Both the position numbers and the translations under genes were made by a program. DNA of 62,536 nucleotides from Streptomyces tateyamensis (GTDB lineage: Bacteria; Actinomycetota; Actinomycetes; Streptomycetales; Streptomycetaceae). The stretch spans positions 4,123 through 66,658 of the forward strand of contig NZ_PYBW01000043.1 of NCBI RefSeq assembly GCF_003205575.1. Direction: 5' to 3'. Under the pieces are notes generated by a model that ran no database searches, was not told the origin of the DNA, and saw nothing but the letters and a program-made list of their open reading frames with translations. Of this stretch, positions 17,621 to 26,937 are shown piece after piece; position 1 is the stretch's first letter, and every line of letters starts with the position of its first letter.

Positions 17621-17664
17621 GACCCCGTGTGGCCCCGCTCCGCGGAGCGGGGCCACACGGGGTC
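17621..17664. terminator. 20-bp hairpin terminator between convergent genes
   Basis: A perfect 20-bp stem with a CGCG loop separates the PIG-L gene from the convergent reductase gene, overlapping the reductase stop codon by two bases. It can serve both directions. Confidence 0.9.
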
Positions 17665-18577
17665 AGTCGCGCAGCGCCGCCGCAGCGGCCGCCAGGGCCT
17701 CGGCGAGCGGGGTGGGCTCCAGGCCGAAGGTGGCCGTGGTGAGCGAGGAGTCCAATACGAAGGGCTGCTCGAACTGGTAGCGGGTGGTCCGCAGTTCCCG
17801 CACCATCGGGGAGAACAGGCCTACGGCCCACATCACCGGGTACGGGATCCGGGAGACCTTCGCGGCGGGCGCCCCGGCCGCCGCGGCGAACTGCCCGGCC
17901 AGCTCGCGCACGGTCAGCGCGGGGTTGCTCGGCACGTGCCAGGGCTTGCCCCAGGCCCGCTCGTCCGCCGCGACGGTGATCAGGGTCCGGGCCACGTCGG
18001 TGATCGAGGTCCAGCTGTGCGGCACGTCGAGCGCCGACGGCACGTACGCCCGCCGGCCGGCCAGCAGCGGCTTGCCGAGCGCGAAGGTGATGATCGAGTT
18101 CGCCTCCAGGTAGTCGCTGCCGCGCACCTCGGTGGCCCGGATCCGCCCGGCCTCGTGCCGGGCCAGCGCGTCGCGCCACATGTCGGCCCGCAGCCGCAGC
18201 TTCGGGTGGGTGGCCGCCAGCGGCGTCTGCTCGGTCATCGGGCCGGTGACCGGGCCGTAGCCGTAGAGGTTGTTGGCCGTGGCGAGCACGGCGCCGCTGC
18301 GCTCGGCGGCGGTCAGCAGCGCGGCCGCCAGCGGGGGCCAGTCGGTGAGCCACTGGTGGTAGGCGGGGTTGGCGCAGTTGTAGAGCGCGGCGGCGCCCTC
18401 GGCCAGCGCGCTGACGCGGTCCGGGTCGGTGGCGTCGGCCGCGACCCGTTCCACCCCGGGGTGCTCGGGGCCGCCGCCGCGCCGGCTCAGCAGCCGGACC
18501 TGCTCGCCCCGCTCGGCGAGCAGCAGCGCCGTCGCGGTGCCGACCGGACCGGCACCGACAATCACCTGCAGTCCCAC
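17663..18577 (-). CDS. NAD(P)-dependent epimerase/reductase (extended SDR, Rossmann fold)
   Basis: A 304-residue Rossmann-fold protein. VIVGAGPVGTATALLL at the N-terminus holds the GxGxxG motif (8-13). The rest resembles NAD-dependent epimerase/dehydratase or NmrA-like oxidoreductases (ALYNCANPAYHQWLTDWPPL, NNLYGYGPVTGPMTE). A canonical YxxxK pair is not evident, so it may be an atypical or non-catalytic SDR. The GTG at 18577 follows GGGAGG; the N-terminal extension to 18667 has no fold-like sequence. It stands alone, so function is open. Confidence 0.82.
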   Translation of the reverse strand: MGLQVIVGAGPVGTATALLLAERGEQVRLLSRRGGGPEHPGVERVAADATDPDRVSALAEGAAALYNCANPAYHQWLTDWPPLAAALLTAAERSGAVLATANNLYGYGPVTGPMTEQTPLAATHPKLRLRADMWRDALARHEAGRIRATEVRGSDYLEANSIITFALGKPLLAGRRAYVPSALDVPHSWTSITDVARTLITVAADERAWGKPWHVPSNPALTVRELAGQFAAAAGAPAAKVSRIPYPVMWAVGLFSPMVRELRTTRYQFEQPFVLDSSLTTATFGLEPTPLAEALAAAAAALRD

Positions 18578-18663
18578 GACCGCCTCCCGACCTCGAACTG
18601 ACCCGGGGCCACCTGAGCGGCCGTCAGCGATCCTACGGCCGTTCGGCGGGCGGGCGGCGGACC

Positions 18664-18915
18664 TCACGGCTCGCGGAAGTGGACCAGCACCCGACCGGGG
18701 TTCTTCGGGTCCTCCGAGTGGCGCAGGTAGAGGCGGCGGATGTGCTTCTGGTCCAGGAAGGCCAGCACCCGGCGCTTCAACTGCCCGGAGCCCTTGCCGG
18801 GGATGATCTCGGCCACCGGGTCGCCGGAGCGGGCGGCGGCGAACAGGAACTGGCGCATCGCCAGCTCGATGTCGCGGTTGTTGCGGAAGATCGGGTGCAG
18901 GTCGAGACTACGCAT
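18664..18915 (-). CDS. Small Smr-domain protein
   Basis: An 83-residue protein consisting of one Smr (small MutS-related) domain: DLHP near the start, then an amphipathic helix, IIPGKGSGQLKRRV (the usual HGxGxG loop) and a final beta strand GRVLVHF. Smr domains bind or nick nucleic acids. The ATG at 18915 gives a clean domain start; a longer in-frame extension has no family similarity. Target unknown. Confidence 0.8.
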   Translation of the reverse strand: MRSLDLHPIFRNNRDIELAMRQFLFAAARSGDPVAEIIPGKGSGQLKRRVLAFLDQKHIRRLYLRHSEDPKNPGRVLVHFREP

Positions 18916-18974
18916 GAGGCTGCACCTTAGAAGAGAAGAGGGACCTGCCGTCCACTCAGGTACGACACGGGCCG

Positions 18975-19023
18975 CCCGCCGAGACGGCGGTGCGATCCCG
19001 GACCGCACCGCCGTCTCGGCGGG
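18975..19023. terminator. 20-bp hairpin terminator downstream of the SapA-like gene
   Basis: A perfect 20-bp stem (CCCGCCGAGACGGCGGTGCG and its complement) with a 9-base loop, 68 bp after the SapA-like stop and upstream of the Smr gene. Confidence 0.85.
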
Positions 19024-19090
19024 ACACCATGACCGGACCACCGCATGGCAGGACATCCTGGACAGCTACCGCAAGCGGTCACGAGCGTAG

Positions 19091-19486
19091 TCAGCCGCAG
19101 TGCGAGTTGTACTGGTAGTTGACCTCGCCGTCGATGCTGCCCTGCCAGTCGATGCACGAGTGCGGCGCGTGGAGGCGCACCGGGCCGGCGTAGGTCGTGT
19201 AGAAGCCGCCGTCCTCGGTCCAGGTGCCGCCGGAGAGCCGGATGCCCGCGTCCATCGACTTCAGGTACGAGCTCGGGGTGCTGCGGACGGTCACCACGCA
19301 GTTGTAGCCGTTGGAGCTGTTGTAGGTGAGGAACACGGTTCCCTCCGCCAACGGCAGCGAGTCGATGACGGCGTACCCGCTGCCGCACGCGCCGTTGTAA
19401 CCGGCTGCCTCAGCGGTCGCGGGAATCGCGAGGAGCATCGGTCCGGCAATGGCGGCGACGGCAACGATCTTCTTCAGGAGGTGCAT
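19091..19486 (-). CDS. Spore-associated protein A-like secreted protein
   Basis: A 131-residue exported protein. The first 27 residues are a Sec signal peptide (KKIVAVAAIAGPMLLAIPATAEAA). The mature part, beginning about YNGACGSGYAVIDSLPL, with TVFLTYNSSNGYNCVVTVR and TTYAGPVRLHAPHSCIDW, matches the pattern of Streptomyces SapA-type spore-coat proteins. Four cysteines probably form two disulfides. Function is unknown even in the family; association with the spore surface is established for SapA. The ATG at 19486 gives the signal peptide directly. Confidence 0.78.
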   Translation of the reverse strand: MHLLKKIVAVAAIAGPMLLAIPATAEAAGYNGACGSGYAVIDSLPLAEGTVFLTYNSSNGYNCVVTVRSTPSSYLKSMDAGIRLSGGTWTEDGGFYTTYAGPVRLHAPHSCIDWQGSIDGEVNYQYNSHCG

Positions 19487-19914
19487 GGCGAAACAGCCTT
19501 CTTTCAGGAAAGGGAGACGGAGGGGATGCCCTCGGCCGCTGCCAGGGCGTTGGAGTGAGCGTGTTCCGCGGACAGGCCGGACTGCCGAGTCCCCGGCGCC
19601 GGGTTGACGAGGCGTTCTCCCCTGTCTCGCCACCAACTCCGTGCCGCTCGATGGTTCGCGGAACTCGTCCCGGTTCTTGTGACGTTCTCCGCTGCTGAGA
19701 AAGATCCTGCCGTCCACACGAGGCGGTGTCACGACTGAAGAGGTGGCACCAAGGCGCTTGGCAGCTAGGTGCAAGATCATCACCGAGCCGGTACCTGCCG
19801 AGAACCCTCAGATCCTGAACAACTCGAATACTCTGCCGAAGACTTCGTGGCACCATGAGTGCCCGCGGCCGACGGCTGTGGCGACCGTTGCGAGGCTGAA
19901 GGGGGATCAGCAGC
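19487..19914. other. 428-bp divergent intergenic region
   Basis: No gene is supported between the SapA-like gene and the NTPase gene. The sequence is noticeably less G/C-rich than the flanks (especially about 19640-19880), which fits two divergent promoters. I find no convincing long repeat or palindrome. Confidence 0.5.
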
Positions 19915-21984
19915 GTGCCCGAGACACCGCTCCGCCCGCTGGGTGTCCAGGTCATCGAGGACCTGGTCCGCGACTGCTGGATCCGCGCGAGCGTGCCCGA
20001 CGGCCGGCGGCCGGACCGGAACCTGCCGGTCATCGTGCTACTGGGCCGGCACGGCAGCGGCAAGACCTCCGTGCTCCGCTACCTTTCGCACCGCGCCTCC
20101 ACCGCCCCGCAGGCCGGCCACGACTTCGCCGCCGGCACGCTGCGCCCCTACGAGGTCGCCGCCCGGTTGGCCTTCCGGCTCTCGCTGACCGCGAAGGGGC
20201 TGCACTTCCCCCGGCTGATCCACGGCCTGGTCGCCGTCGACCCCGATCTGGTGCTGGACGTCAACAGTCCCGACCATGCCCGGTGGCAGCTGGAAAAGCG
20301 GATGCGCGAGGCCCGCCGGCGCAGTGCCGGGGTGCTCCCCGACGCGCTCGCCGAAGGCGTCGGGCTGCTCAACGACCTCGGCATCCTGCCGGTGCCCGGC
20401 GCCGGCCTGATGGCCGCGCTGCTGTTCAAGGGCCTCGGCCCGCGCCTGCTCAACGCCGTCTCCCGGTCCGGCCTCGAGTGGTACGGCACAGGCGGTTCGC
20501 AGGCTCCGCTGGACGCCCTGGTCGCGCTCAACGAGCGCAGCCGGAGCGAGGACCAGGCCGATGTCGACCAGGTCGACCGGCTGCTCTGCGAGGCGTTCCT
20601 CGCCGACCTGCGGGCGGCGTACCGAAGACACGGCCGGGACCGCAACTGCCTGGTGCTGCTGGACAACATCGACCACGGCGGCGGCACCCGCTTCCTCTCC
20701 CTGCTGCTGGAGGTACGGGAGTCGCTGACCCGCAGGGAGGGCGCGGGCTGCGATCCGCTGCTCACCGTCGCCACCGCCTCCACCGCCCGCGCGGTGCCCG
20801 GCCCGTTCGACCCCGGGCCGGCGGGCCTGCGGATCCGCGAGGCGTACCAGGCCTCGTACGGCGACTGGCGCTTCGGCATCCCGCAGTACCGCGCGGACAC
20901 CTCCTGGTGGTGGTACGCCGTCCAGCTGCCGGATCTGACGTCGGGACAGGTCTCCCGGCTGGCCGAGGAGATCGCTCCCCGGCTGCCCGAGGCGACCCCG
21001 CTGGTGCACCGGCTGACCTACGGGCACCCGTGGAGCGTCCTGCGGATGCAGCAGGCGGCCGCCCGGATGATCGACCGGCCGGACGCCGACGTGCGGCTGC
21101 GCGGCATCCTCGACTCCGGTCCGTTGGCCAACGGGAGCGCCGACGCGGCGCCCCGGGCCACCCTGCGGCAGGAGGCGCTGCGCTACCTGCTCCAGGGCAT
21201 GGAGGCCGAGCAGTTGGCCGGCCTGGTCACCTGCGCCGCCTCCCGGGACATGGAGTCGGCCGTCAACTCCCCGCTGTTGGCGGACTCCTCCGCGCGGCTG
21301 CGGGGAACGCTGCTGGAGGAGACCGCCCAGCGGCTGTGGCTGGTCCCGCCGCTGACCGAGGACGCCGGCACCCGCGGCGGCCGCGGCTCGCGCTACCTGC
21401 CCACCACCGGGCGCGGCGCGCACCCGCAGCTGGTGCGCGACTCCCCGGTGCTGCAGCCCTGGCTGTGGCTGCTGCTGCTGCGCGAGCTCGCCGACCGGCC
21501 GGCCGACGGCCCGTACCCGGACTGGCACACCGCGCACCAGCGGCTGCACTCCTGGCACGCCGCCCGCGAGGGCCATCTGCTGACCGCCTACTACCACCGG
21601 CTCGCCCTCGGCCGGGTCGAGGAGGTGGTCCGCCGCCTGGAGACCAGCCTGCACGCCCTGCCGACCGAGGCCTGGCTGTACGAGCTGTACGCGATCACCG
21701 CGGCACCGATGCGCCAGCCGGTGGACCTCGCCGTGACCGCCTCCTACCGGGCGGACCTGCTGGCCCGCGAGCTGGCCCCCGAGGCCTTCCGCGACCACCG
21801 GGCGCTGGCACTGCTGGTCACCTCGCTCTGGCTGGCCGTCGATCCGCGCAACCGGCTGCCGAGTTCCCGGCCGGAGCTCAACTTCACCATCAGCGCCTCC
21901 TTCCAGGATCTGGCCTGGCACACCGACGCGAACAGCGCCGTGCTGCGCTCGGAGGCCGCCCGCTACGAAGTCCACCCGGCCTGA
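19915..21984 (+). CDS. P-loop NTPase of unknown function
   Basis: A 689-residue protein with Walker A GRHGSGKTS (44-52) and a Walker B-like strand CLVLLDNID (245-253), so an AAA/STAND-like ATPase core in the first 400 residues. The remaining part is rich in Leu and Trp helices without a motif I recognise. No transmembrane segment is evident. The GTG at 19915 follows GGGGGAT. Its stop is 18 bp before the GTG of the membrane-anchored binding-fold gene, with an AGGAGG in between, so the two form an operon. I do not recognise the family; coupling of an extracellular sensor to a cytoplasmic NTPase is inference. Confidence 0.85.
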   Translation: MPETPLRPLGVQVIEDLVRDCWIRASVPDGRRPDRNLPVIVLLGRHGSGKTSVLRYLSHRASTAPQAGHDFAAGTLRPYEVAARLAFRLSLTAKGLHFPRLIHGLVAVDPDLVLDVNSPDHARWQLEKRMREARRRSAGVLPDALAEGVGLLNDLGILPVPGAGLMAALLFKGLGPRLLNAVSRSGLEWYGTGGSQAPLDALVALNERSRSEDQADVDQVDRLLCEAFLADLRAAYRRHGRDRNCLVLLDNIDHGGGTRFLSLLLEVRESLTRREGAGCDPLLTVATASTARAVPGPFDPGPAGLRIREAYQASYGDWRFGIPQYRADTSWWWYAVQLPDLTSGQVSRLAEEIAPRLPEATPLVHRLTYGHPWSVLRMQQAAARMIDRPDADVRLRGILDSGPLANGSADAAPRATLRQEALRYLLQGMEAEQLAGLVTCAASRDMESAVNSPLLADSSARLRGTLLEETAQRLWLVPPLTEDAGTRGGRGSRYLPTTGRGAHPQLVRDSPVLQPWLWLLLLRELADRPADGPYPDWHTAHQRLHSWHAAREGHLLTAYYHRLALGRVEEVVRRLETSLHALPTEAWLYELYAITAAPMRQPVDLAVTASYRADLLARELAPEAFRDHRALALLVTSLWLAVDPRNRLPSSRPELNFTISASFQDLAWHTDANSAVLRSEAARYEVHPA

Positions 21985-22002
21985 GTGTCAAGGAGGTTCA
22001 GT

Positions 22003-23535
22003 GTGAGGTCGCCGTTCGCCAAAGCCCGGACAACCACCCTGGAGCCCTGGGACCTGCCGCGCCCCTGGTGGCGCGGCCGGCTCGGGAGCGCCGCCCTGCT
22101 GGTCGTGCTCGCGCTGACCGGCAGCGGGATCTACCTCGGCACCCGGCCCGCGAGCACCAGCTGCGCCGACGGCGTGGCGCACGTCGGCGCGGACAGCGCC
22201 TGCGTCGGCCTGACCGACGGCGCCTTCCCGTTCTCCCCGGACCTGAAGGACGTCTTCGGGCGGATCCGCACCGAGAACAGCAGCGTGCGCGAGGCCGGAG
22301 CCAAACCGGGCGGCACGCCCTGGGTCAGCGTGGTCTACCTGATGCCGATGGTCCAGGGCCAGGACGGCTCCACCACCGCGGACTCGATCCGGCACGAGAT
22401 CGAGGGCGCGTACGCCGCCCAGCTGGAGGCCAACCACCGCTACATCAGCGGTGACTCGCCGAAGATCCGGCTCCTGCTCGGGCACACCGGAGCCACCGAC
22501 ATCCAGCGCGACTACACCCTCGGCCGGATCGAGGCACAGCGCTCCGCCGACCACGTCGTCGCGGTCGCGGGGCTCGGCACCAGCACCGAGTCGACCAAGG
22601 CCGCCATCCTGCGGCTCACCAAGGAGGACATCGCCGCCTTCGGGGCGGTGATCACCGCCGACGACCTCCAGGACATCCCCGGCCTGGTGCGGGTGGCTCC
22701 GCCCAACTCCGACGAGGCGACGGCCGCGGCGGCCTACCTGGCCAAGGACTACCCGAACGCCAAGGTGCTGGTGGTGCAGGACCGCAAGTCCGACGACCTG
22801 TACAGCCGCACCCTGGCCGACCAGTTCCGCAAGAGCTATCCGCCGGAGCTGCAGGACAAGCAGCCGATGGAGTACGACTCCTCCAAGTCGGACGTCTCGA
22901 CCTACTTCCTGCTGCAGATGGCCAACCTGTGCAACTCCAGCCCGGACGTGGTCTTCTTCGCCGGGCGCGGGATCCACCTGCCCAGGTTCCTGGAGCCGCT
23001 GTCCCACCGCTCCTGCGCGGGCAAGCAGGTGACGGTGATCTCCGGCGACGACGCCTCGGAGGTCGTGCAGTCACCGGACATCGGTCTGGTCAGGCAGGAC
23101 CTGCAACAGGGCAACATCACGCTGCTCTACACCGGGCTCGCCCACCCGGGCGCCTGGCAGGTGCGGCCGCAGTCGTACGCGCGCACCGCGATCGAGCCCT
23201 TCCAGGACGGCGGCGAGTTCAAGGCCGCCTTCCCGCAGGAGTCGCTCACCGACGGCCAGGCCGTCATGGGACACGACGCGGTGCTGACCGCCGTGACCGC
23301 CATCCGCTCCGCCGCTGCCGGCGGCGCCCCGGTCACCGGCCCGGACGTGGTGCAGATGCTGACCTCGCTCTACGGCACCCGGGCGGTCTCCGGCGCCAGC
23401 GGCCTGATCTCGCTGGGCGCCGACGGCAACCCGAAGAACAAAGCCATCCCGATCGTCCGGCTGACCCCGGACGCCCAGGTCAGCACGGTCGCGGTCACCT
23501 CCAGCACCGGCACGCCACCGGACGGCCACCCGTAA
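22003..23535 (+). CDS. Membrane-anchored type-1 periplasmic-binding-fold protein
   Basis: A 510-residue protein. A cytoplasmic tail of about 25 residues precedes one transmembrane helix (about 29-46, SAALLVVLALTGSGIYLGT). The extracellular part resembles branched-chain amino-acid (LivJ-type) binding proteins: VVYLMPMVQ, a VAGLGTSTESTKAAI segment, an ITADDLQDIPGLVRVAPP segment, and VVFFAGRGIHLPRFL. No permease or ABC ATPase lies nearby, so it is more likely a sensor than a transporter subunit. The GTG at 22003 has AGGAGG upstream. It is paired with the NTPase at 19915. Confidence 0.82.
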   Translation: MRSPFAKARTTTLEPWDLPRPWWRGRLGSAALLVVLALTGSGIYLGTRPASTSCADGVAHVGADSACVGLTDGAFPFSPDLKDVFGRIRTENSSVREAGAKPGGTPWVSVVYLMPMVQGQDGSTTADSIRHEIEGAYAAQLEANHRYISGDSPKIRLLLGHTGATDIQRDYTLGRIEAQRSADHVVAVAGLGTSTESTKAAILRLTKEDIAAFGAVITADDLQDIPGLVRVAPPNSDEATAAAAYLAKDYPNAKVLVVQDRKSDDLYSRTLADQFRKSYPPELQDKQPMEYDSSKSDVSTYFLLQMANLCNSSPDVVFFAGRGIHLPRFLEPLSHRSCAGKQVTVISGDDASEVVQSPDIGLVRQDLQQGNITLLYTGLAHPGAWQVRPQSYARTAIEPFQDGGEFKAAFPQESLTDGQAVMGHDAVLTAVTAIRSAAAGGAPVTGPDVVQMLTSLYGTRAVSGASGLISLGADGNPKNKAIPIVRLTPDAQVSTVAVTSSTGTPPDGHP

Positions 23536-23545
23536 CGCCCGGTCG

Positions 23546-23580
23546 GCCGGTGCGGGGCCGCGGCACGGCCCCGCACCGGC
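23546..23580. terminator. 15-bp hairpin terminator
   Basis: GCCGGTGCGGGGCCG pairs with CGGCCCCGCACCGGC around a 5-base loop. It lies between the convergent binding-fold and GH31 genes and can serve both. Confidence 0.85.
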
Positions 23581-23586
23581 TGCCGG

Positions 23587-26229
23587 TCAGCCGGCCAGAG
23601 CGCCCGCGCCCGGCAGGTGCAGGGTGAAGCCGGCGCCGGTGGCCAGGGCCGGCGTGGTCACGTGCACCGTACCGGCGGCCCGGTCCCAGCTCCACGAGGC
23701 GGCCGGCAACGGGTGGCCGTCCAGCAGCACCTGGGCCGGGGCCGCGCCCACGTGCACGGTGAACTCGTAGGACCGCGCGGCCGGCTTGCCCGCGTAGTCG
23801 CCCACGCTCGGACCCACCGTCAGCTCGGTGGAGCCGTGGCCGTGGCCGGTGGCGTGCACGGTGACCTGCTGGGTCGCGCTCGCGCCCTGCTGGTAGGCGC
23901 GGCTGGTGCCGTCGTCCTCGTACAGGGTGAACTGCGAGTCGCCCTGGGCGTAGACGTCGTAGTCCAGCCTGCCGGTGTCGCGGGTCTGCCAGGAGAGGGT
24001 GCCCTGCGGCCACATCGGCACCACCGCCCCGCCCTTGACGAAGAGCGGCAGGGTGTCCAGCGGTGCGTGGTAGCCGTTGATCGTGGTCGGGCCCTGGTAG
24101 GTCTTCCCGGTCCAGTAGTCCACCCAGGTGCCCGCGGGCAGGTAGATCCCGTTGCGGGTGTCGGAGGAGTCGTAGACCGGGGCGACCAGGAAGCTGTCAC
24201 CGCTGAGGAACTCGTACTTGGCCGCGTCGCCCCAGGTGTTGGCGTCGTCCGGGTACTCCAGCACCAGTGGGCGCACCGCGCCGACGCCGCTGCGGTGGGC
24301 CTGCGCCGCCAGCGTGTAGAGGTAGGGCAGCAGGCGCTCCTTGAGCTGGAGGTACTTGTTGTTGACCGAGGTGTACGGCTCGCCGAAGCCCCAGGGCTGC
24401 TTGTCGCTCTTGGCCCAGCCGTCCATGGTCATGATGGTCGGGATGAAGGTCTTCGACTCCAGGTCCCGGGTCTCCACCTTCGGGTCGCTGCCGAAGATGC
24501 CGCCCACGTCGCCGGTGTCGTAGGCGATGCCGGACATGGTGGCACCCGCGTAGGTGGGGATCTGCCAGCGGACGTAGTCGTAGCTGCCGGTCTGGTCGCC
24601 GCTCCACAGCACGCCGCAGCGCTGCGCGCCGGCCCAGGAGACCGGCAGCCAGACGAAGCCGCGGGCGTCGCTGTTCTGCTCGATGCCGTCGTACGCCTGC
24701 TGGCAGCCGTCCAGCGCGAACTGGTAGCCGGGGCCGACCCAGCCCACGTCCAGTTTGCGCACCCGCACCCCGGCCTTGACCTCCTCGCCCTGGTTCGGCA
24801 GGCCGGTGGAGGTCCACAGGCCCAGCTGGGCGTGGTGGTCGCGCAGGCCCTGCCCGGTCTGCTGGAGGTTCTCGTAGCCGCAGCCGTATCCGTCGTTGAC
24901 CAGCATCCAGCCCAGCGGGGTCTGGTGCGAGGTGTAGCCGTCGGCCACCGCCAGCGCGTCCGTGGTGTGCCGCTCGCCCCGGTTGGCGTTGTGCAGGTAG
25001 CAGTCCGAGTCGCCCGGCTCCAGGCCGTAGACCGGCGGCATGAACGGCTTGCCGACCAGGTCGGTGTACTGGCCGATCACGCTCCTCAGGTCGGGCTTGT
25101 CGGGGCTGGTCATGAAGTAGCCGTCGAACCGGCGCTCCTGGGCGGAGGTGCGGACCGGGTCGCCGAAGCTGTAGACCCCGGGGGCGAAGGTGTTGCGGAA
25201 CACGCCGTAGCCGTTGCTGGACAGGTAGAACGGCTGCGAGTTGTTGTAGCCGCCCTCGTTCCAGTTGAAGTTGTTGGCCACGTGCACGGTCCGGTCGCGG
25301 TGCGAGAAGCTGCCGTTCTGCTCGCCCGCGCCGTAGAACTGCTCCTGCGCGCTGCGCGCCAGGGTCTGCTGCACCGCGTCCTCGGTCCAGGTCAGGCCCT
25401 GGGTCTCCTGCCAGACCAGGGTGCGGTTGTCGGCCCGGTAGAGGGCGAACCGCAGCGGGTTCTTGTAGGCGCGCAGGGTCAGGTCCCTGCTGGCGATCGC
25501 GTAGTAGTCGCCGGCGTCGCGCGCGGTGGTGGACTTGACGGTGGCCGGCGGGTTGCGGACCATCTCGCGCCCGGCCGGGTCGGTGAAGGTGCCGTCGGGG
25601 GCGAGCTGGAGCCGGAAGACGTCCTCGCCGGTGAAGTCGATCCGGGCGGCGGCGGTGCCGGCCTGCAGCCGGTAGCTGCCGTCGTCGGCGCGGGAGAAGC
25701 CGGTGACCTGGCCGACCGTGGTGCTGCCGGGGATGTTCGCGGTCCCGGTGTAGGAGGCGTTGGTCACCGCGTACGGCACCACCACCACGTGGTAGGTGCC
25801 GGAGGCGGCCGGGATCACCGTCGCCTCGGGGTCGGTGGAGCCGGCGCTCTCGGCGACCTCGTGGCCGGCGCTGTCGTAGATGTAGAGGTCGAAGTCGTTG
25901 GTCGGGTCCTGCCACCGGATCGAGACCGGCACGCCGCCGTCCGGGTTGCCCTGCCAGTAGGAGGCCGGCACGTCGACGGTCAGGTCGAAGTGGTCGCAGG
26001 TCCCGCCGCCGGGGTCCTGGGCCTGCGGCGGGCAGTGGGACGGGTCCGGGACCGAGCCATTGGCGTAGACCGGGCTCTGCCAGCTCAGCTGGTGGCTGCC
26101 GCCGAGCGCGAGGGTGCCGGCGGCCGGGGTGGCCGCCCGCGCGGCGGGCTGGCCGGCGAGCAGCGCGCAGACCACGGCCAGCACGACGGCCAGGGCGGTG
26201 CGGGGTAACCGGGTGAGGGTAGTTCGCAT
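23587..26229 (-). CDS. Secreted glycoside hydrolase family 31 protein
   Basis: An 880-residue exported enzyme. A signal peptide (about 1-32) is followed by a beta domain with NDFDLYIYDSAGHEVAES that looks like a PPC-type accessory domain. The GH31 N-terminal and TIM-barrel parts include FYGAGEQNGSFSHRD, the nucleophile-region KLDVGWVG and the acid/base candidate WSGDQTGSYDYVRW. C-terminal beta domains follow (VAPVYDSSDTRNGIYLP, TLYEDDGTSRAYQ). The form LDVGW differs from the usual WIDMNE of alpha-glucosidases, so it may act on unusual alpha-glucans or transfer glucosyl units. A DeoR-type regulator remnant lies upstream. Confidence 0.9.
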   Translation of the reverse strand: MRTTLTRLPRTALAVVLAVVCALLAGQPAARAATPAAGTLALGGSHQLSWQSPVYANGSVPDPSHCPPQAQDPGGGTCDHFDLTVDVPASYWQGNPDGGVPVSIRWQDPTNDFDLYIYDSAGHEVAESAGSTDPEATVIPAASGTYHVVVVPYAVTNASYTGTANIPGSTTVGQVTGFSRADDGSYRLQAGTAAARIDFTGEDVFRLQLAPDGTFTDPAGREMVRNPPATVKSTTARDAGDYYAIASRDLTLRAYKNPLRFALYRADNRTLVWQETQGLTWTEDAVQQTLARSAQEQFYGAGEQNGSFSHRDRTVHVANNFNWNEGGYNNSQPFYLSSNGYGVFRNTFAPGVYSFGDPVRTSAQERRFDGYFMTSPDKPDLRSVIGQYTDLVGKPFMPPVYGLEPGDSDCYLHNANRGERHTTDALAVADGYTSHQTPLGWMLVNDGYGCGYENLQQTGQGLRDHHAQLGLWTSTGLPNQGEEVKAGVRVRKLDVGWVGPGYQFALDGCQQAYDGIEQNSDARGFVWLPVSWAGAQRCGVLWSGDQTGSYDYVRWQIPTYAGATMSGIAYDTGDVGGIFGSDPKVETRDLESKTFIPTIMTMDGWAKSDKQPWGFGEPYTSVNNKYLQLKERLLPYLYTLAAQAHRSGVGAVRPLVLEYPDDANTWGDAAKYEFLSGDSFLVAPVYDSSDTRNGIYLPAGTWVDYWTGKTYQGPTTINGYHAPLDTLPLFVKGGAVVPMWPQGTLSWQTRDTGRLDYDVYAQGDSQFTLYEDDGTSRAYQQGASATQQVTVHATGHGHGSTELTVGPSVGDYAGKPAARSYEFTVHVGAAPAQVLLDGHPLPAASWSWDRAAGTVHVTTPALATGAGFTLHLPGAGALAG

Positions 26230-26739
26230 GCCACGTCCAAGCGGTAGGGGGTGAACCGTGCGGTGCGGCGCGGGACCAATGAGGCGGCCATGAAAGGTGA
26301 CTGACGATACGTGAGCCCCTGCTCGCGCCCGAGGGAGGCTAGCAGTACGTTTCTGCACGTTCAAGGCCTTCTGCGCGCAGTTCTGCGCAGGCGCGCCCAC
26401 CGGTAGTCGGCGACCCGACGGCCCGGCCCACCTCGCGGCTCCCGCCCCGACCCCGCCCCAGCAGGCTCTGGGAGCACCACAGCGCTGCCGCCTCGCGCGC
26501 GGCCGCAGGCGAAGCGGGCACCGGAAGGTGCCCGTTCGGGCAGGCTCCGCGGGGTTTCCGCCACCGGAGCACCCGTCCGCGCAGCTCCGCGGGGCGACGG
26601 GACGGGCACCACGCGGGCGCCTTTTCGCCCGGATCAGACCGGGGCGCACCACCGGCCCGGCGGTATAAATCTCCTGCGGGCACGGTCGGCCGGCCCGCGG
26701 CCCGATGATCGGACAGCGGCGACGAGGGCGGGAGAACGC
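26230..26739. other. 510-bp region upstream of GH31
   Basis: No intact gene is supported. Three TTCTGC(A/G)CG-type boxes occur at 26351, 26369 and 26381 and could be regulatory. A 114-codon minus-strand frame (26339-26683) was rejected as a G/C-rich shadow. The 3' end of the region runs into the DeoR fragment. Confidence 0.45.
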
Positions 26740-26937
26740 GATGCCGACGTCAAGGCCAAGGCCCTGGCCGTCTCCCGCCGCCGCGTCTTCCTGGGCCACC
26801 ACACCAAGTTCGGCGCGAGCAGCTTCTGCCGCTTCGCCGAGGTCGCCGACTTCGAGGCCATCGTCACCGACACCGGCCTGCCCGTCGCGGAGGCCCACCG
26901 CTACGCCATGCTGGGCCCGCAGGTGATCCGGGCCTGA
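26740..26937 (+). pseudogene. Remnant of a DeoR-family regulator (C-terminal end only)
   Basis: In frame to the TGA at 26935-26937 the sequence reads DADVKAKALAVSRRRVFLGH, then HTKFGASSFCRFAEVADFEA, then IVTDTGLPVAEAHRY and PQVIRA. This is the typical end of DeoR-type sugar repressors (effector-domain signature ADHTKFG...FARFA...VDTIVTDTGL). The frame has strong G/C third-position bias but no upstream helix-turn-helix, no start codon and no ribosome site. About 65 of the expected 250 codons remain, so it is a decayed gene. The divergent GH31 gene may have been its target. Confidence 0.65.

Noticed and set aside
20038..21975. 645-codon minus-strand open frame
   Set aside because: Antisense to the P-loop NTPase gene, which has Walker motifs and an operon partner.
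26339..26683. 114-codon minus-strand frame between GH31 and the DeoR remnant
   Set aside because: No ribosome site, no recognisable domain, and irregular composition; best treated as non-coding.
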